This document shows, one piece after another, positions 28,066 through 36,426 of a stretch of DNA of 64,000 bases. Source of the stretch: Roseateles terrae. Its GTDB lineage: Bacteria > Pseudomonadota > Gammaproteobacteria > Burkholderiales > Burkholderiaceae_C. A model generated the notes under the pieces. That model was not told where the DNA came from. It saw nothing but the letters and a program-made list of their open reading frames with translations, and did not search any database. Numbering within the stretch: position 1 is the first letter of the stretch; every line of letters begins with the position of its first letter. The position numbers and the translations under genes are program-made. The stretch spans positions 1-64,000 of the forward strand of contig NZ_JACHXO010000003.1 of assembly GCF_014192155.1 (NCBI RefSeq). Reading direction: 5' to 3'.

Positions 28066-29457
28066 TCACACCAGTCGCTCAAACGCGTCTCGCGTGAGGT
28101 TCTCCGGCGCACCTTCCTCACGGCAGGCCACATCGTCTTCGATGCGCACGCCGCCAAATGCGCTCAGGTGCGTCACCATCGCCCAATCCACGTGGGCGGC
28201 GGCCGGCGTGGCGCGCAGCTTCTCCAGCAGCATCGGGATGAAGTAGAGCCCCGGCTCGATGGTCACCACCATGCCGGGTTGCAGCACCCGCGTCAGGCGC
28301 AGGTAGGGGTGGCCGTCCGGTTTGGGCAGCAGCCCGCCGTCTTCATCCTTCATGAAGCCACCGATGTCGTGCACCTGCAGACCGAGCAGATGGCCGATGC
28401 CATGCGGCAGGAAGGTGCTGGTGACCCGCTGGGCCAGCATCGCCTCTTCCTCCATCTTCACGATGCCCACTTCCCGCAGCACCCGCGCACATTCGGCATG
28501 GGCGGCGAGGTGGATGTCGCGGTAGTCGGTCCCGGCGCGGACCCGATCGACCAGGCGCAGCTGCGATGCTTCCATTGCATCCAGCAGTGCCTGGAAGGTG
28601 GCGTCCCCATTGCCGGTGGTGCGGGTGATGTCCGACGCATAGCCGCAGCTATGTGCGCCCGCATCGACCAGCAGCGACAGGGACTGCGCCGGCGGCGCCA
28701 CGTCCTGATACTGATAGTGCAGCACGGCGCAATGCTCATTCAGCGCCACGATGTTGCCGTAGGGAAGCTCGCGTTCCGCCAGACCCACGGCGGTGAGATA
28801 GGCACGGTGCACCTCGGCCTCCGACGCTCCTTCGCGAAATGCGCGCTGCGAGGCCAGGTGACCCTTGGCACCCAGCACAGACGCTTCGCGCATGCGCATC
28901 AGCTCGTAAGGCGTCTTGACCGCACGTGCGTAATGCAGCGGGTTCAGCACCGTCGCGGGATTGTTGGGCACCAGCTCGCCCAGGGCGGCATCCGCCTCGC
29001 CGATCACCGCGAGGCGGCCCGGCACCTGCAGATGCGGCAGGGCCTCTTCAGCGCGGCGCACGATGATCAGTTCGAAATGCTCCACCCAGAAACCGCTGGG
29101 AGCGGCCGGCGGCACATGCCAGTAGTCTTCGGGCTGGCAATAGACCAGGCGCGGCTTGTGGCCCGGGCGGATCACCAGCCAGCTGTCAGGATGCTGCACC
29201 AGCGGCACCCACAGCTTGAAATGGGGATTGGGCTGGAAGACATAGGGCCGGTCGTCGAGGAAGGCGAACTTCTCGATGCCGGAGGCAATCACCAGCGCAT
29301 CAAAGCCGCCGCGCTGCAGCGCATGCTCGGTGCGCCGCTGCTGCTCGGCCAGGTGGTCGGCATAAAGCGCGGACAAGGAGGACTGCGTGGACAGGTCCGA
29401 CGGCGTGCGCACGGCACGAGGGGCCGCAGAGGCGGAAGCGGGAGTGGCGGTCGTCAT
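28066..29457 (-). CDS. pepQ: Xaa-Pro dipeptidase (prolidase), M24 family
   Basis: Hydrolyses Xaa-Pro dipeptides and is known to act on some organophosphates. The 463-residue protein tracks E. coli PepQ: SGIEKFAFLDDRPYVF-like N-domain, LHYARAVKTPYELMRMREA, metal ligands in LLVDAGAHSCGYASDITRT and LPHGIGHLLGLQVHD, TIEPGLYFI, and GGVRIEDDV. About 20 extra N-terminal residues (Ala/Ser/Thr-rich) precede the family start. Its ATG overlaps the stop of the upstream 5-FCL-like gene (ATGA), showing coupling. Confidence 0.93.
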   Translation of the reverse strand: MTTATPASASAAPRAVRTPSDLSTQSSLSALYADHLAEQQRRTEHALQRGGFDALVIASGIEKFAFLDDRPYVFQPNPHFKLWVPLVQHPDSWLVIRPGHKPRLVYCQPEDYWHVPPAAPSGFWVEHFELIIVRRAEEALPHLQVPGRLAVIGEADAALGELVPNNPATVLNPLHYARAVKTPYELMRMREASVLGAKGHLASQRAFREGASEAEVHRAYLTAVGLAERELPYGNIVALNEHCAVLHYQYQDVAPPAQSLSLLVDAGAHSCGYASDITRTTGNGDATFQALLDAMEASQLRLVDRVRAGTDYRDIHLAAHAECARVLREVGIVKMEEEAMLAQRVTSTFLPHGIGHLLGLQVHDIGGFMKDEDGGLLPKPDGHPYLRLTRVLQPGMVVTIEPGLYFIPMLLEKLRATPAAAHVDWAMVTHLSAFGGVRIEDDVACREEGAPENLTRDAFERLV

Positions 29458-30074
29458 GCGCGAGGATTCTCCCAGACCAGGCCCATCTCGGTCAGCATCG
29501 CATCCAGCCGCACATCGTTCGGCAGTGCGGTCAGCGTCGGTTGGAAACCGTGGCCGTAGCCGACACCCACCACCAGCGGCCGAGGCTCGATCCGCGCAAT
29601 GGTGCGCTTCATGAAGCCGCCGCCATACCCCAGGCGGATGCCGCCGGGCCCGTAACCGAGGCACGGCAGCAGCAGCAGTTGCGGCTCGAAGGCTTCGGTG
29701 TCCTTGGGTTTGGTGATGCCGGTGCCGTCCTCTTCCATCGGACAGCCCGGATACCAGATGTGAAAGCGCAGGCGCTGTTCGTCCCGGTCGACCACCGGCA
29801 GGCCGATGCGGCGCTGGGCGTCCGCCTCGCTCCAGCGGTAGAGCGCCGGCATCGGGTCGAATTCACCCTTGATGGGCCAGTAGGCGGCGATGCGCGACTC
29901 CTTGCGCGCCACCAGCCACACCCGCAGCACCCGCTGCAACTGCTCGGCCAGGGCCAGACGGCCCGGCAGGTCCAGCCGCTCCTGGATCAATCGGTCCCGC
30001 AGCGCGCGGCGTTCTGCCAGCGCGGCTTCTGATCCGCCGAGACCCGGCTCCGGCGTCGTGTCCTGAGATTCCAT
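29454..30074 (-). CDS. 5-formyltetrahydrofolate cyclo-ligase family protein (copy 1, divergent)
   Basis: A 206-residue protein of the 5-FCL/MTHFS fold, which converts 5-formyl-THF to methenyl-THF. It has RRALRDRLIQERL at the start, IAAYWPIKGEFDP, and LLPCLGYGPGGIRLGYGGGF. After GYGGGF the usual YDR is replaced by MKR, so activity may differ from the canonical enzyme. It is translationally coupled to pepQ. A second copy with the canonical motif is at 32402-32998. Start at ATG 30074 is the best match to family length. Confidence 0.82.
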   Translation of the reverse strand: MESQDTTPEPGLGGSEAALAERRALRDRLIQERLDLPGRLALAEQLQRVLRVWLVARKESRIAAYWPIKGEFDPMPALYRWSEADAQRRIGLPVVDRDEQRLRFHIWYPGCPMEEDGTGITKPKDTEAFEPQLLLLPCLGYGPGGIRLGYGGGFMKRTIARIEPRPLVVGVGYGHGFQPTLTALPNDVRLDAMLTEMGLVWENPRA

Positions 30075-30156
30075 CCCGCTCCCGATGTCCCGGACCCCGT
30101 GGCCCAGGCTGCGCCGATTGTGGCCGTCCCACCCGGGCCGCGCTAGAGTGCCCCCC

Positions 30157-30837
30157 ATGGGAACGACTCGTCTGGACAACGGCTTTGTGGCGCACTGCAT
30201 GGAACTGCTGGCCATGCTGGGACCGATTCGGCCCAAGCGCATGTTCGGCGGCCACGGGCTGTATGCCGATGACGTGTTTGTGGCCATCATCACCCGGGAC
30301 CAGCTCTACCTGAAGACCGACGACCAGACCCGTCCCCGTTTCGAGGGAGCGGGGTGTGAGCCCTTCCGGTATGAGCGGCGGTCCAAGGACGGGTCGGTCA
30401 CGACTGCCTCGCTGGGCTATTACCAGCCTCCCGAGGAGGCGCTGGAATCGGCCGCGCTGATGGCGCCCTGGGCGCGTCTGGCGATGGAAGCCGCCTTGCG
30501 GTCGGCCAATGCCAAACCCTCCAAGCCTACCAAGCCCTCAGCCGCGGCCCGTCCGCCCACCGCCGCCAGGCGCGATCCCCAGGCCAGTGCTGGCCGGAGC
30601 ATCCGTGCCACTCAGGGTGAAGATCCCGGACGGAATGCCGGTTCCAGCCGCAGCGCCAGTTCCGGCGGCACCAGCACCAGCACCAGCACCAGCACCAGCA
30701 CCAGCAGCAAGGCCAAGGTCAAGCAACCGTCGGACGCGAAGCGCCCTGCAGCCGCTGCGACCACTGCACCAGACGCGAAACCGGCGCCAGCCGCAAAAGC
30801 CGCGAAAGCCGCCCCGAAACGCCGCCCCCCGCGCTGA
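30157..30837 (+). CDS. TfoX N-terminal domain protein with low-complexity tail
   Basis: A 226-residue protein. Residues 1-100 are a TfoX_N domain (LLAMLGPIRPKRMFGGHGLY, DQLYLKTDDQTRPRFE, YYQPPEEALE). TfoX-type proteins influence competence genes in gamma-proteobacteria, but single-domain members have unknown roles. Residues about 110-226 are disordered, with a (TS)n run coded by six CACCAG units and a Lys/Ala/Pro tail that is very basic and could bind DNA. Its last 119 bp are antisense to the end of the DUF2917 gene. Confidence 0.8.
   Translation: MGTTRLDNGFVAHCMELLAMLGPIRPKRMFGGHGLYADDVFVAIITRDQLYLKTDDQTRPRFEGAGCEPFRYERRSKDGSVTTASLGYYQPPEEALESAALMAPWARLAMEAALRSANAKPSKPTKPSAAARPPTAARRDPQASAGRSIRATQGEDPGRNAGSSRSASSGGTSTSTSTSTSTSSKAKVKQPSDAKRPAAAATTAPDAKPAPAAKAAKAAPKRRPPR
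30669..30704 (+). repeat. Six perfect CACCAG hexanucleotide repeats
   Basis: An in-frame simple repeat within the TfoX-like gene coding alternating Thr-Ser. Copy-number change would lengthen or shorten the linker without a frameshift. Confidence 0.9.
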
Positions 30838-31144
30838 GCCGCCGGGCGGCCGCGCGCTGGGCACAGGCCTGTGGCGGCACCAGCAACTGGAACCGCGCCT
30901 GCGGCCACGCCTCGATCACCAGGTCGGCACCGCTGGGCAGATCCAGCGCGTCACCGGCTTCCAGCCAGTAGTCGTCCGACGGCAGATCCAACGCCCCTTG
31001 CTGGGTCACCCACACCCGTCCCTCCAGCACCCGAAGTTCGCGCTGCCCGGGACCGATCGGCAGGCGCATGGTCTCGCCGGCCTGCATATCCCAGGCGCCG
31101 TCCCGCCGGGTGGGATGGATTGATGCGGAATGGGTCTTGGACAT
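30719..31144 (-). CDS. DUF2917 domain protein
   Basis: A 141-residue protein. The DUF2917 core is MQAGETMRLPIGPGQRELRVLEG followed by WVTQQGALDLPSDDYWLEAGD, a small all-beta domain seen in beta-proteobacteria; function unknown. ATG 31144 has GGGGAG 8 bp upstream. It is divergent from a GcvA-type LysR gene (127 bp), a frequent pairing, so that regulator probably controls it. Its C-terminal 40 codons overlap the TfoX-like gene tail to tail. Confidence 0.8.
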   Translation of the reverse strand: MSKTHSASIHPTRRDGAWDMQAGETMRLPIGPGQRELRVLEGRVWVTQQGALDLPSDDYWLEAGDALDLPSGADLVIEAWPQARFQLLVPPQACAQRAAARRLSAGGGVSGRLSRLLRLAPVSRLVQWSQRLQGASRPTVA

Positions 31145-31271
31145 GATGAACTCCCCTGCGGCCTCCGCACCCGAACCACCGGGTGTTTCCCTTGAAGGCA
31201 TGGGGGAATGCTAGGGTTGTCCCGGGCCTGGGTCCAATGAGACTTGGGTTCAGGATTGATAGCATTTGCGC

Positions 31272-32270
31272 ATGAATACGCCCCGCCACCGTCCCTTGAG
31301 CATCGGCCCGCTGCGGGCGTTTGAAGCCGTGGCCCGGCGTTTGAGTTTCAGCGGCGCGGCGGAGGATCTGTTCCTCACCCAGTCGGCGGTCAGCCGGCAG
31401 ATCCGGGCGCTGGAGGAGGAACTGGGCACGACCCTGTTCCAGCGCGGCACCCGGCATGTGGCGCTGACGCCGGACGGGCAACTGCTGCAGAGCACGGTGG
31501 CGCCGCTGCTGGAGCGGCTGGACGGCACGGTGCGCCAGATGCGTCAGACGCGCGGTCGCCGCGTGGTGAACGTGACCACCTTCGCCTCGTTCGCCTCGCT
31601 GTGGCTCATTCCGCGGCTGGAAGCCTTCCAGCGCGACCATCCGGACATGGACATCCGCGTCTCCGCCCACGATCAGGTGGTGGACCTGGAGGACAGCGAA
31701 ATCGACATCGCCCTGCGTTATTGCCCGCCGCGGGGGGTGCCGCCCACGGCGCAGCGGCTGTTCGGCGAAGTGCTGACACCGGTGGTCAGCCCCTGGATGG
31801 CGAGCCAGGCGGCCGCCGGCCAGGCACCGCCGCTGGCCAGCGCCGCGGACCTGCGGCAGCACACGCTGGCGGAAGAAGACGATCAACGGCCCAGCGGGCT
31901 GTTCCTGAGCTGGCGCCGGTGGCTGGCCGAGCGTGGGTTGCCGGACTTGCAGCCCCGTCGCTGGATGTACCTGAATTTCACCTATCAGCAGGTGCAGGCG
32001 GCGGTGTCGGGACAGGCGGTGGCGCTCGCGCGGCTGCCGCTGGTGGCCGAGGCCCTGCAACGGGGTGAGCTGGCCGAACCGTTTGGCGAGCAGGGACGCA
32101 TGGGCGCGCCGACGGTCTACTGGCTGATGCTCTCCCGGCAAGGCCGCGCCCGGCCGGAGGTCATGGAATTCGCTGAGTGGATCCTGGAGCAGGCGGCCGG
32201 CACGCGCAGCGCCATCGGGGAGGCGGAGCCGCCGCTCGCGGCACCGTTCAGCATCGAAGCTGATCGTTAG
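31272..32270 (+). CDS. LysR-family transcriptional regulator (GcvA-like)
   Basis: A 332-residue protein. The HTH is in LRAFEAVARRLSFSGAAEDL then LTQSAVSRQIRALEEELG, with the GcvA-type FQRGTRHVALTPDG wing. The effector domain contains VNVTTFASFASLWLIPRLEAF and DSEIDIALRYC. Divergent from the DUF2917 gene. A C-terminal extension of about 20 residues is unremarkable. The ligand is unknown. Confidence 0.9.
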   Translation: MNTPRHRPLSIGPLRAFEAVARRLSFSGAAEDLFLTQSAVSRQIRALEEELGTTLFQRGTRHVALTPDGQLLQSTVAPLLERLDGTVRQMRQTRGRRVVNVTTFASFASLWLIPRLEAFQRDHPDMDIRVSAHDQVVDLEDSEIDIALRYCPPRGVPPTAQRLFGEVLTPVVSPWMASQAAAGQAPPLASAADLRQHTLAEEDDQRPSGLFLSWRRWLAERGLPDLQPRRWMYLNFTYQQVQAAVSGQAVALARLPLVAEALQRGELAEPFGEQGRMGAPTVYWLMLSRQGRARPEVMEFAEWILEQAAGTRSAIGEAEPPLAAPFSIEADR

Positions 32271-32401
32271 AAGCGCGGACGCGGCGGAAGTCGCTGGACG
32301 AGCAGGATCACAGGGGGCGGGCGCCGCCGCGGCACGTCTGCGGCACGATCACTGCAGCATCACCTCCACGACTACACCACCCTGGCGTCAATACGGGGTG
32401 G

Positions 32402-32998
32402 TCACGGCGCGATCAGCTCGTTCTCCGTCAGCACGATCGTCATCGGCTGATCATGCGGCTGCACCTCGAACGCCGCCTCGCAGCAGCTCCAGGCCAGTCC
32501 GATCGTCGTCACACCGGGGTGCGCTTCCAGCCACCGGTCGAAATATCCCCCGCCATAGCCCAGCCGGTACCCCTCCCGGGTGAAGCCCAGGCACGGCACC
32601 AGCAGTACTTCCGGCACCAGGACGGCTCCGGTGGCGGTGGGGATGTCGCATTCGTCCTTCTCGGTGGGCGTCCTGCCGTCCCACCGATGAAAACTCATGC
32701 GCGCCGGCCCCCGATCGGGTCCCGCCTTTCGGGCGAACGGAAGCGCCAGTTGCAGAGACACATCGAGTTTGTGGGCCAGAGCCCAGTCGGCTGCGTTAAA
32801 TTCACCCTCCAGGGCCCAATACAGCCCGAGGCTCAGCGGCTCGAGTTGGCGCAGCAGGCCTTGCAGCTGTTCACCCAGACGGTCCTCCGCAAGGCGGGCG
32901 TCCGGGCCGGCCATCCATTCCCGGCGGCGCGCCCGCAAGGCGCGACGCAGCTCGTTTCTCTCATGGGGCCAGGTGTTGTCCGTGGGGGAGGCATTCAT
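32402..32998 (-). CDS. 5-formyltetrahydrofolate cyclo-ligase (copy 2, canonical motif)
   Basis: A 198-residue protein with ERNELRRALRARRREW at the N-terminus (ATP-binding basic residues), LYWALEGEFN, and LLVPCLGFTREGYRLGYGGGYFDR, the canonical folate/ATP motif. It recycles 5-formyl-THF. The ATG at 32998 is only 11 bp from the divergent slt start, so each promoter must lie inside the neighbour or the start is slightly internal. Being canonical, this copy is more likely to be the housekeeping enzyme. Confidence 0.9.
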   Translation of the reverse strand: MNASPTDNTWPHERNELRRALRARRREWMAGPDARLAEDRLGEQLQGLLRQLEPLSLGLYWALEGEFNAADWALAHKLDVSLQLALPFARKAGPDRGPARMSFHRWDGRTPTEKDECDIPTATGAVLVPEVLLVPCLGFTREGYRLGYGGGYFDRWLEAHPGVTTIGLAWSCCEAAFEVQPHDQPMTIVLTENELIAP

Positions 32999-33009
32999 CG
33001 CAGTACGGC

Positions 33010-35070
33010 ATGAAGTTCGCTCGGATCACTGTAACCGCCCTCGCGCTTGGCGCCATCGGCCTGTCGCCCCTTCCTTCCATCGCGCAGGCGCCCTCGCCCT
33101 TTGCGGTGGTCCCCAACCCGCCCCCGCCCAACGCCGACCTGGTGCTGGACGCCCGCGACGCCTGGCAAAAACGCGACCGCGTCCGCCTGGCCGCGGACCG
33201 TCAGATGGCCCTGGACCAGCAGCATCCGCTGGCGCCATGGTTCGACTATTGGGAACTGAACAACCGCCTCTCGGAGGCGACGCAGGCGGAACTCAGCGCT
33301 TTTTACGCCCGCTGGCCCGGCAGCTATGTGGAAGACCGGCTGCGCAACGACTGGCTGCTGGAGCTGGGCCGCCGCCGTGACTGGGTGAATTTCCGGCGCG
33401 ACCATGCCAGCTACAAGATGCAGGACGACCGGGAGGTGGTCTGCTACGCCCTGCTGGCCGACCCGGCGCTGGACCGCAGCAAGGAGCTGCGGGAGCAGGC
33501 GCGCAGCGCGTGGCTCAACCAGCGGGACATGGATGAAGGCTGCCATCAGCTGGCCACCACGCTGCTGGAAGGCGGCAAGCTGAAGGACACCGATGTCTGG
33601 CTGAAGCTGCGCCAGTCGGTCGAGGCCAATCGTCCACGGGCCATCAAGCAGGTGAGCGCTCTGCTGCCCAAGGCGGACGCCCAGGCGCTGACCGAACTGA
33701 TGGACAAGCCGGACCGCTATCTCAAGCGCAAGGGGTCCGCGCGTCCCCGTGCACAGGCCGAGCTGACCGCCCTGGCGCTGCAGCGCATGGCGGTGCAGGA
33801 CCCCGCCACCGCCGCCGACGATGTGCAGGCCTGGGCCGCCCGGCTGCCGACCGATCTGGCCGCCTGGCTCTGGGCCCAGCTGGGGCGCCAGGCCGCCCTG
33901 CGCCAACAGGATGTGGCCAGCGACTACTTCGATCGCGCCCTGCGCCTGCAGGCCCGCGCCGGCGGTGCCATGGAGTGGAGCGACGACACGCTGAGCTGGA
34001 TCGCCCGCGCCGCGCTGCGGGCCGATGGCGGCAATGGCCGGCCGGAGCAGTTGCTGGAAGCCATCGCGCTGATGAAGCCGTCCGAGCAACGAGACCCGGC
34101 CTGGGTGTACTGGAAGGCCAAGGCCCAGCAGACGCTGGCCGCCAAGGGCCCGGCCGGTGATGCGCAGCGCAAGGAAGCGCTGGACGCCCTGCGCGGCATT
34201 GCCTCCCCGCTGCACTACTACGGCAAGCTGGCCGCCGATGAATTGCGTCTGCGCCTGCCGCTGCCGCCCCAACCGGCCGACCTGACCGCCCAGGAACGTG
34301 CGCAGGCCCTGGCCATGCCGGGCGTCTCCCGGGCGATGCTGCTGCTCGCCGTGGGGCTGCGCAGTGAAGGCCAGCGCGAATGGAACTTCAGCATGCGCGG
34401 CCTGGGGGACCGGGAGCTGCTGGCGGTCGCCCAGACGGCCTGTGAGCGTGAACTGTGGGAGCGCTGCATCTCCACCAGCGAGCGCACCCGCCAGGAAATC
34501 GACCTCAACACCCGCTATCCGATGCCCTACCGCGCCGATGTGTTCCGCACGGCCGCCGCGTCCGGGCTCGACCCGACCTACGTCTATGGCCTGATCCGTC
34601 AGGAATCCCGGTTCATGATGGACGCGCGCTCGCATGTCGGCGCTTCCGGCCTGATGCAGGTCATGCCGGCCACCGCCAAGTGGACCGCCAAAAAGCTGGG
34701 CCTGGATGTGAAGCCGGAGATGCTGCATGACCGGGATGTCAACCTGCGTCTGGGCACCGGCTACCTGAAGCTGGTGCTGGACAGCTTCGACGGCTCGCAG
34801 GCCATGGCCGCTGCGGCCTATAACGCCGGGCCGAACCGGCCGCGCCGCTGGCGCGAAGGCTCGACGCTGGATGCCGCCGTCTGGACCGAGAACATTCCCA
34901 TCAACGAGACCCGGGACTATGTGCGCAAGGTGCTGTCCAACGCCACGGTGTATGCCCAGTTGATGGGCCGCGAAGGCGGCACCCAGCTGCGGGAGCGCCT
35001 GGGCCGGGTGATCGGCCCGGCGGGCACCACCGCCGCGGTGTCTCAGGACCTGCCGGCCAACGGCAACTGA
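33010..35070 (+). CDS. slt: Soluble lytic murein transglycosylase (Slt70-like)
   Basis: A 686-residue periplasmic enzyme that cleaves peptidoglycan with formation of 1,6-anhydro ends. Signal peptide MKFARITVTALALGAIGLSP to SIAQA. A long alpha-superhelical U-domain (about 40-500) is followed by the SLT domain: YGLIRQESRFMMDARS, with catalytic E532, GASGLMQVMPATAK, LGTGYLKLVL and AAYNAGPNRPRRWR. Back-to-back with the 5-FCL gene. The GST follows at 80 bp and may be read through. Confidence 0.94.
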   Translation: MKFARITVTALALGAIGLSPLPSIAQAPSPFAVVPNPPPPNADLVLDARDAWQKRDRVRLAADRQMALDQQHPLAPWFDYWELNNRLSEATQAELSAFYARWPGSYVEDRLRNDWLLELGRRRDWVNFRRDHASYKMQDDREVVCYALLADPALDRSKELREQARSAWLNQRDMDEGCHQLATTLLEGGKLKDTDVWLKLRQSVEANRPRAIKQVSALLPKADAQALTELMDKPDRYLKRKGSARPRAQAELTALALQRMAVQDPATAADDVQAWAARLPTDLAAWLWAQLGRQAALRQQDVASDYFDRALRLQARAGGAMEWSDDTLSWIARAALRADGGNGRPEQLLEAIALMKPSEQRDPAWVYWKAKAQQTLAAKGPAGDAQRKEALDALRGIASPLHYYGKLAADELRLRLPLPPQPADLTAQERAQALAMPGVSRAMLLLAVGLRSEGQREWNFSMRGLGDRELLAVAQTACERELWERCISTSERTRQEIDLNTRYPMPYRADVFRTAAASGLDPTYVYGLIRQESRFMMDARSHVGASGLMQVMPATAKWTAKKLGLDVKPEMLHDRDVNLRLGTGYLKLVLDSFDGSQAMAAAAYNAGPNRPRRWREGSTLDAAVWTENIPINETRDYVRKVLSNATVYAQLMGREGGTQLRERLGRVIGPAGTTAAVSQDLPANGN

Positions 35071-35150
35071 ACCTGCCCGGAGCGCCACGCGGACCTGCCG
35101 CGAAGAGGCGCCCACCCCACACGCCACAGAACGACACCACGGAGCTGCGC

Positions 35151-35864
35151 ATGACCCTGAAGCTGATCATCGGCAACAAGAACTACTCGTCCTGGTCGAT
35201 GCGCCCCTGGGTGCTGATGAAGGCGATGGAGATTCCGTTCGAGGAACAGGCGCTGCGCTTTGATTTCTCGCCGGACTCGGCTTTCTACAAAGCCACACGC
35301 GCCGTGGCGCCGACCGGCAAGGTGCCGGTGCTGGTGGACGACGGACTGGCCATCTGGGACAGCCTGGCGATCGTCGAATACCTGGCGGAGCTGTATCCGG
35401 ACCTGGGCATCTGGCCGGCGGATCGCACCCGGCGCGCACGGGCGCGCACCGTCTGCGCGGAGATGCACAGCGGCTTTGGCGCGCTGCGCTCCCAGTGCCC
35501 GATGAACATCGATGCCGATCTACGGACGGTGGGCCCGCAACTGCTGGCGCGCCACGAAGGTCTGCGAGCCGATCTGGCGCGCATGGGAGAGTTGTGGACC
35601 GACACGCTGCAAGCCTGCGGCGGACCCTTCCTCTTTGGCACCTTCAGCGCGGCAGACGCGTTTTTTGCGCCGGTGGTGATGCGGGTCACCCGCTATGGCT
35701 TGCCGTTGCCGCCCCTCGCGCAAGCCTATGCCGAGCGCCTGGAGGCGACGCCCGCCGTGCAGGACTGGGTGGCCGCAGCGCTGGCGGAAAAAGACTTTTT
35801 GGATTTCGAGGAACCGTACCGGGACGTGAGCGGTCCGGTGCCGGTGGTGAAGTCCGTGATCTGA
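35151..35864 (+). CDS. Glutathione S-transferase family protein
   Basis: A 237-residue protein. The N-terminal thioredoxin-like domain shows IGNKNYSSWSMRPW (likely catalytic Ser in SSWS), PTGKVPVLVDDG (cis-Pro) and WDSLAIVEYLAE. The helical C-domain ends FGTFSAADAFFAPV. It fits the group of GSTs close to the zeta class (maleylacetoacetate isomerase-like), but no tyrosine catabolic genes are near, so the substrate is open. Confidence 0.9.
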   Translation: MTLKLIIGNKNYSSWSMRPWVLMKAMEIPFEEQALRFDFSPDSAFYKATRAVAPTGKVPVLVDDGLAIWDSLAIVEYLAELYPDLGIWPADRTRRARARTVCAEMHSGFGALRSQCPMNIDADLRTVGPQLLARHEGLRADLARMGELWTDTLQACGGPFLFGTFSAADAFFAPVVMRVTRYGLPLPPLAQAYAERLEATPAVQDWVAAALAEKDFLDFEEPYRDVSGPVPVVKSVI

Positions 35865-35915
35865 ACGCAGCAGCGCGGCACACGCGCGCTCCGCAGGGAC
35901 CTTCAAGGTGAGACA

Positions 35916-35942
35916 GACGGGCGCCAGACTCTGGCACCCGTC
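35916..35942. terminator. Hairpin between convergent GST and surface-protein genes
   Basis: GACGGGCGCCAG and CTGGCACCCGTC pair over 12 positions with one C-A mismatch, loop ACT. It sits between two convergent genes and may end transcription from both sides; T-runs are lacking. Confidence 0.5.
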
Positions 35943-35956
35943 CGGCTGGGACAGCC

Positions 35957-36265
35957 TTATTCCTCGCGGCGGCGGCGGACGAGGAAGCCCATGGCCAGCA
36001 GGCCACCCAGCATCAACGCTTGCGTTTGCGATTCACTACCCAGCGAAGGCAGGATCGAATCCGCACCTTCCTGTTCATTGACATCCGGCAACTGGACCGG
36101 CTCGGACTGACTGCGTTGGGTGAAACTGGTCTCCGCGGTCACCGGCTCGCTGGCGAGCTGGGACAGTCCGCGGGCCGACAAGGACAGCTGTGATGGGACC
36201 TGCTGTTCCTTGGCGTGGGCGGCGAGACTCAGAAACATCAATCCGAGAGCGACGACTACCTTCAT
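35957..36265 (-). CDS. Small exported protein with exosortase-type C-terminal anchor
   Basis: A 102-residue protein. It has a signal peptide (MKVVVALGLMFLSLAAHA), a polar Ser/Gln/Glu-rich middle, then a hydrophobic stretch (ALMLGGLLAMGFLV) and a basic tail RRRREE. Signal peptide plus C-terminal helix plus Arg cluster is the PEP-CTERM-like plan recognised by exosortases. The preceding LPSLGSES replaces the usual PEP, so assignment is tentative. Its upstream region has its own AT-rich promoter area and a leader hairpin. No exosortase gene is in the window. Confidence 0.65.
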   Translation of the reverse strand: MKVVVALGLMFLSLAAHAKEQQVPSQLSLSARGLSQLASEPVTAETSFTQRSQSEPVQLPDVNEQEGADSILPSLGSESQTQALMLGGLLAMGFLVRRRREE

Positions 36266-36426
36266 TCATACACTCCCTACTGCTAGTCACTTGCCTGGCT
36301 CGGTGTCTCTCTCGGCCCTTTGGTCCGCTGAAGCGGACACTCATGTGCAGGTGACATGGGTGAATATACCTAGCTAGAGTAAATTAACTACCCCCACTGT
36401 TGGGGATGCTGCACCGCAACATGAGT
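36266..36426. promoter_or_regulatory. Divergent region between the surface protein and cca
   Basis: It is unusually AT-rich for this genome around 36361-36390, with the tract CTAGCTAG embedded, and reads TATATT on the minus strand, a candidate -10 for the surface protein. GTCCGC-TGAA-GCGGAC (36323-36338) would form a hairpin in that transcript's leader. Confidence 0.45.

Noticed and set aside
28066-29457. PepP (aminopeptidase P) for the M24 gene
   Set aside because: The N-terminal FLDDRPYVF block and PHGIGHLLGLQVHD follow PepQ, not PepP.
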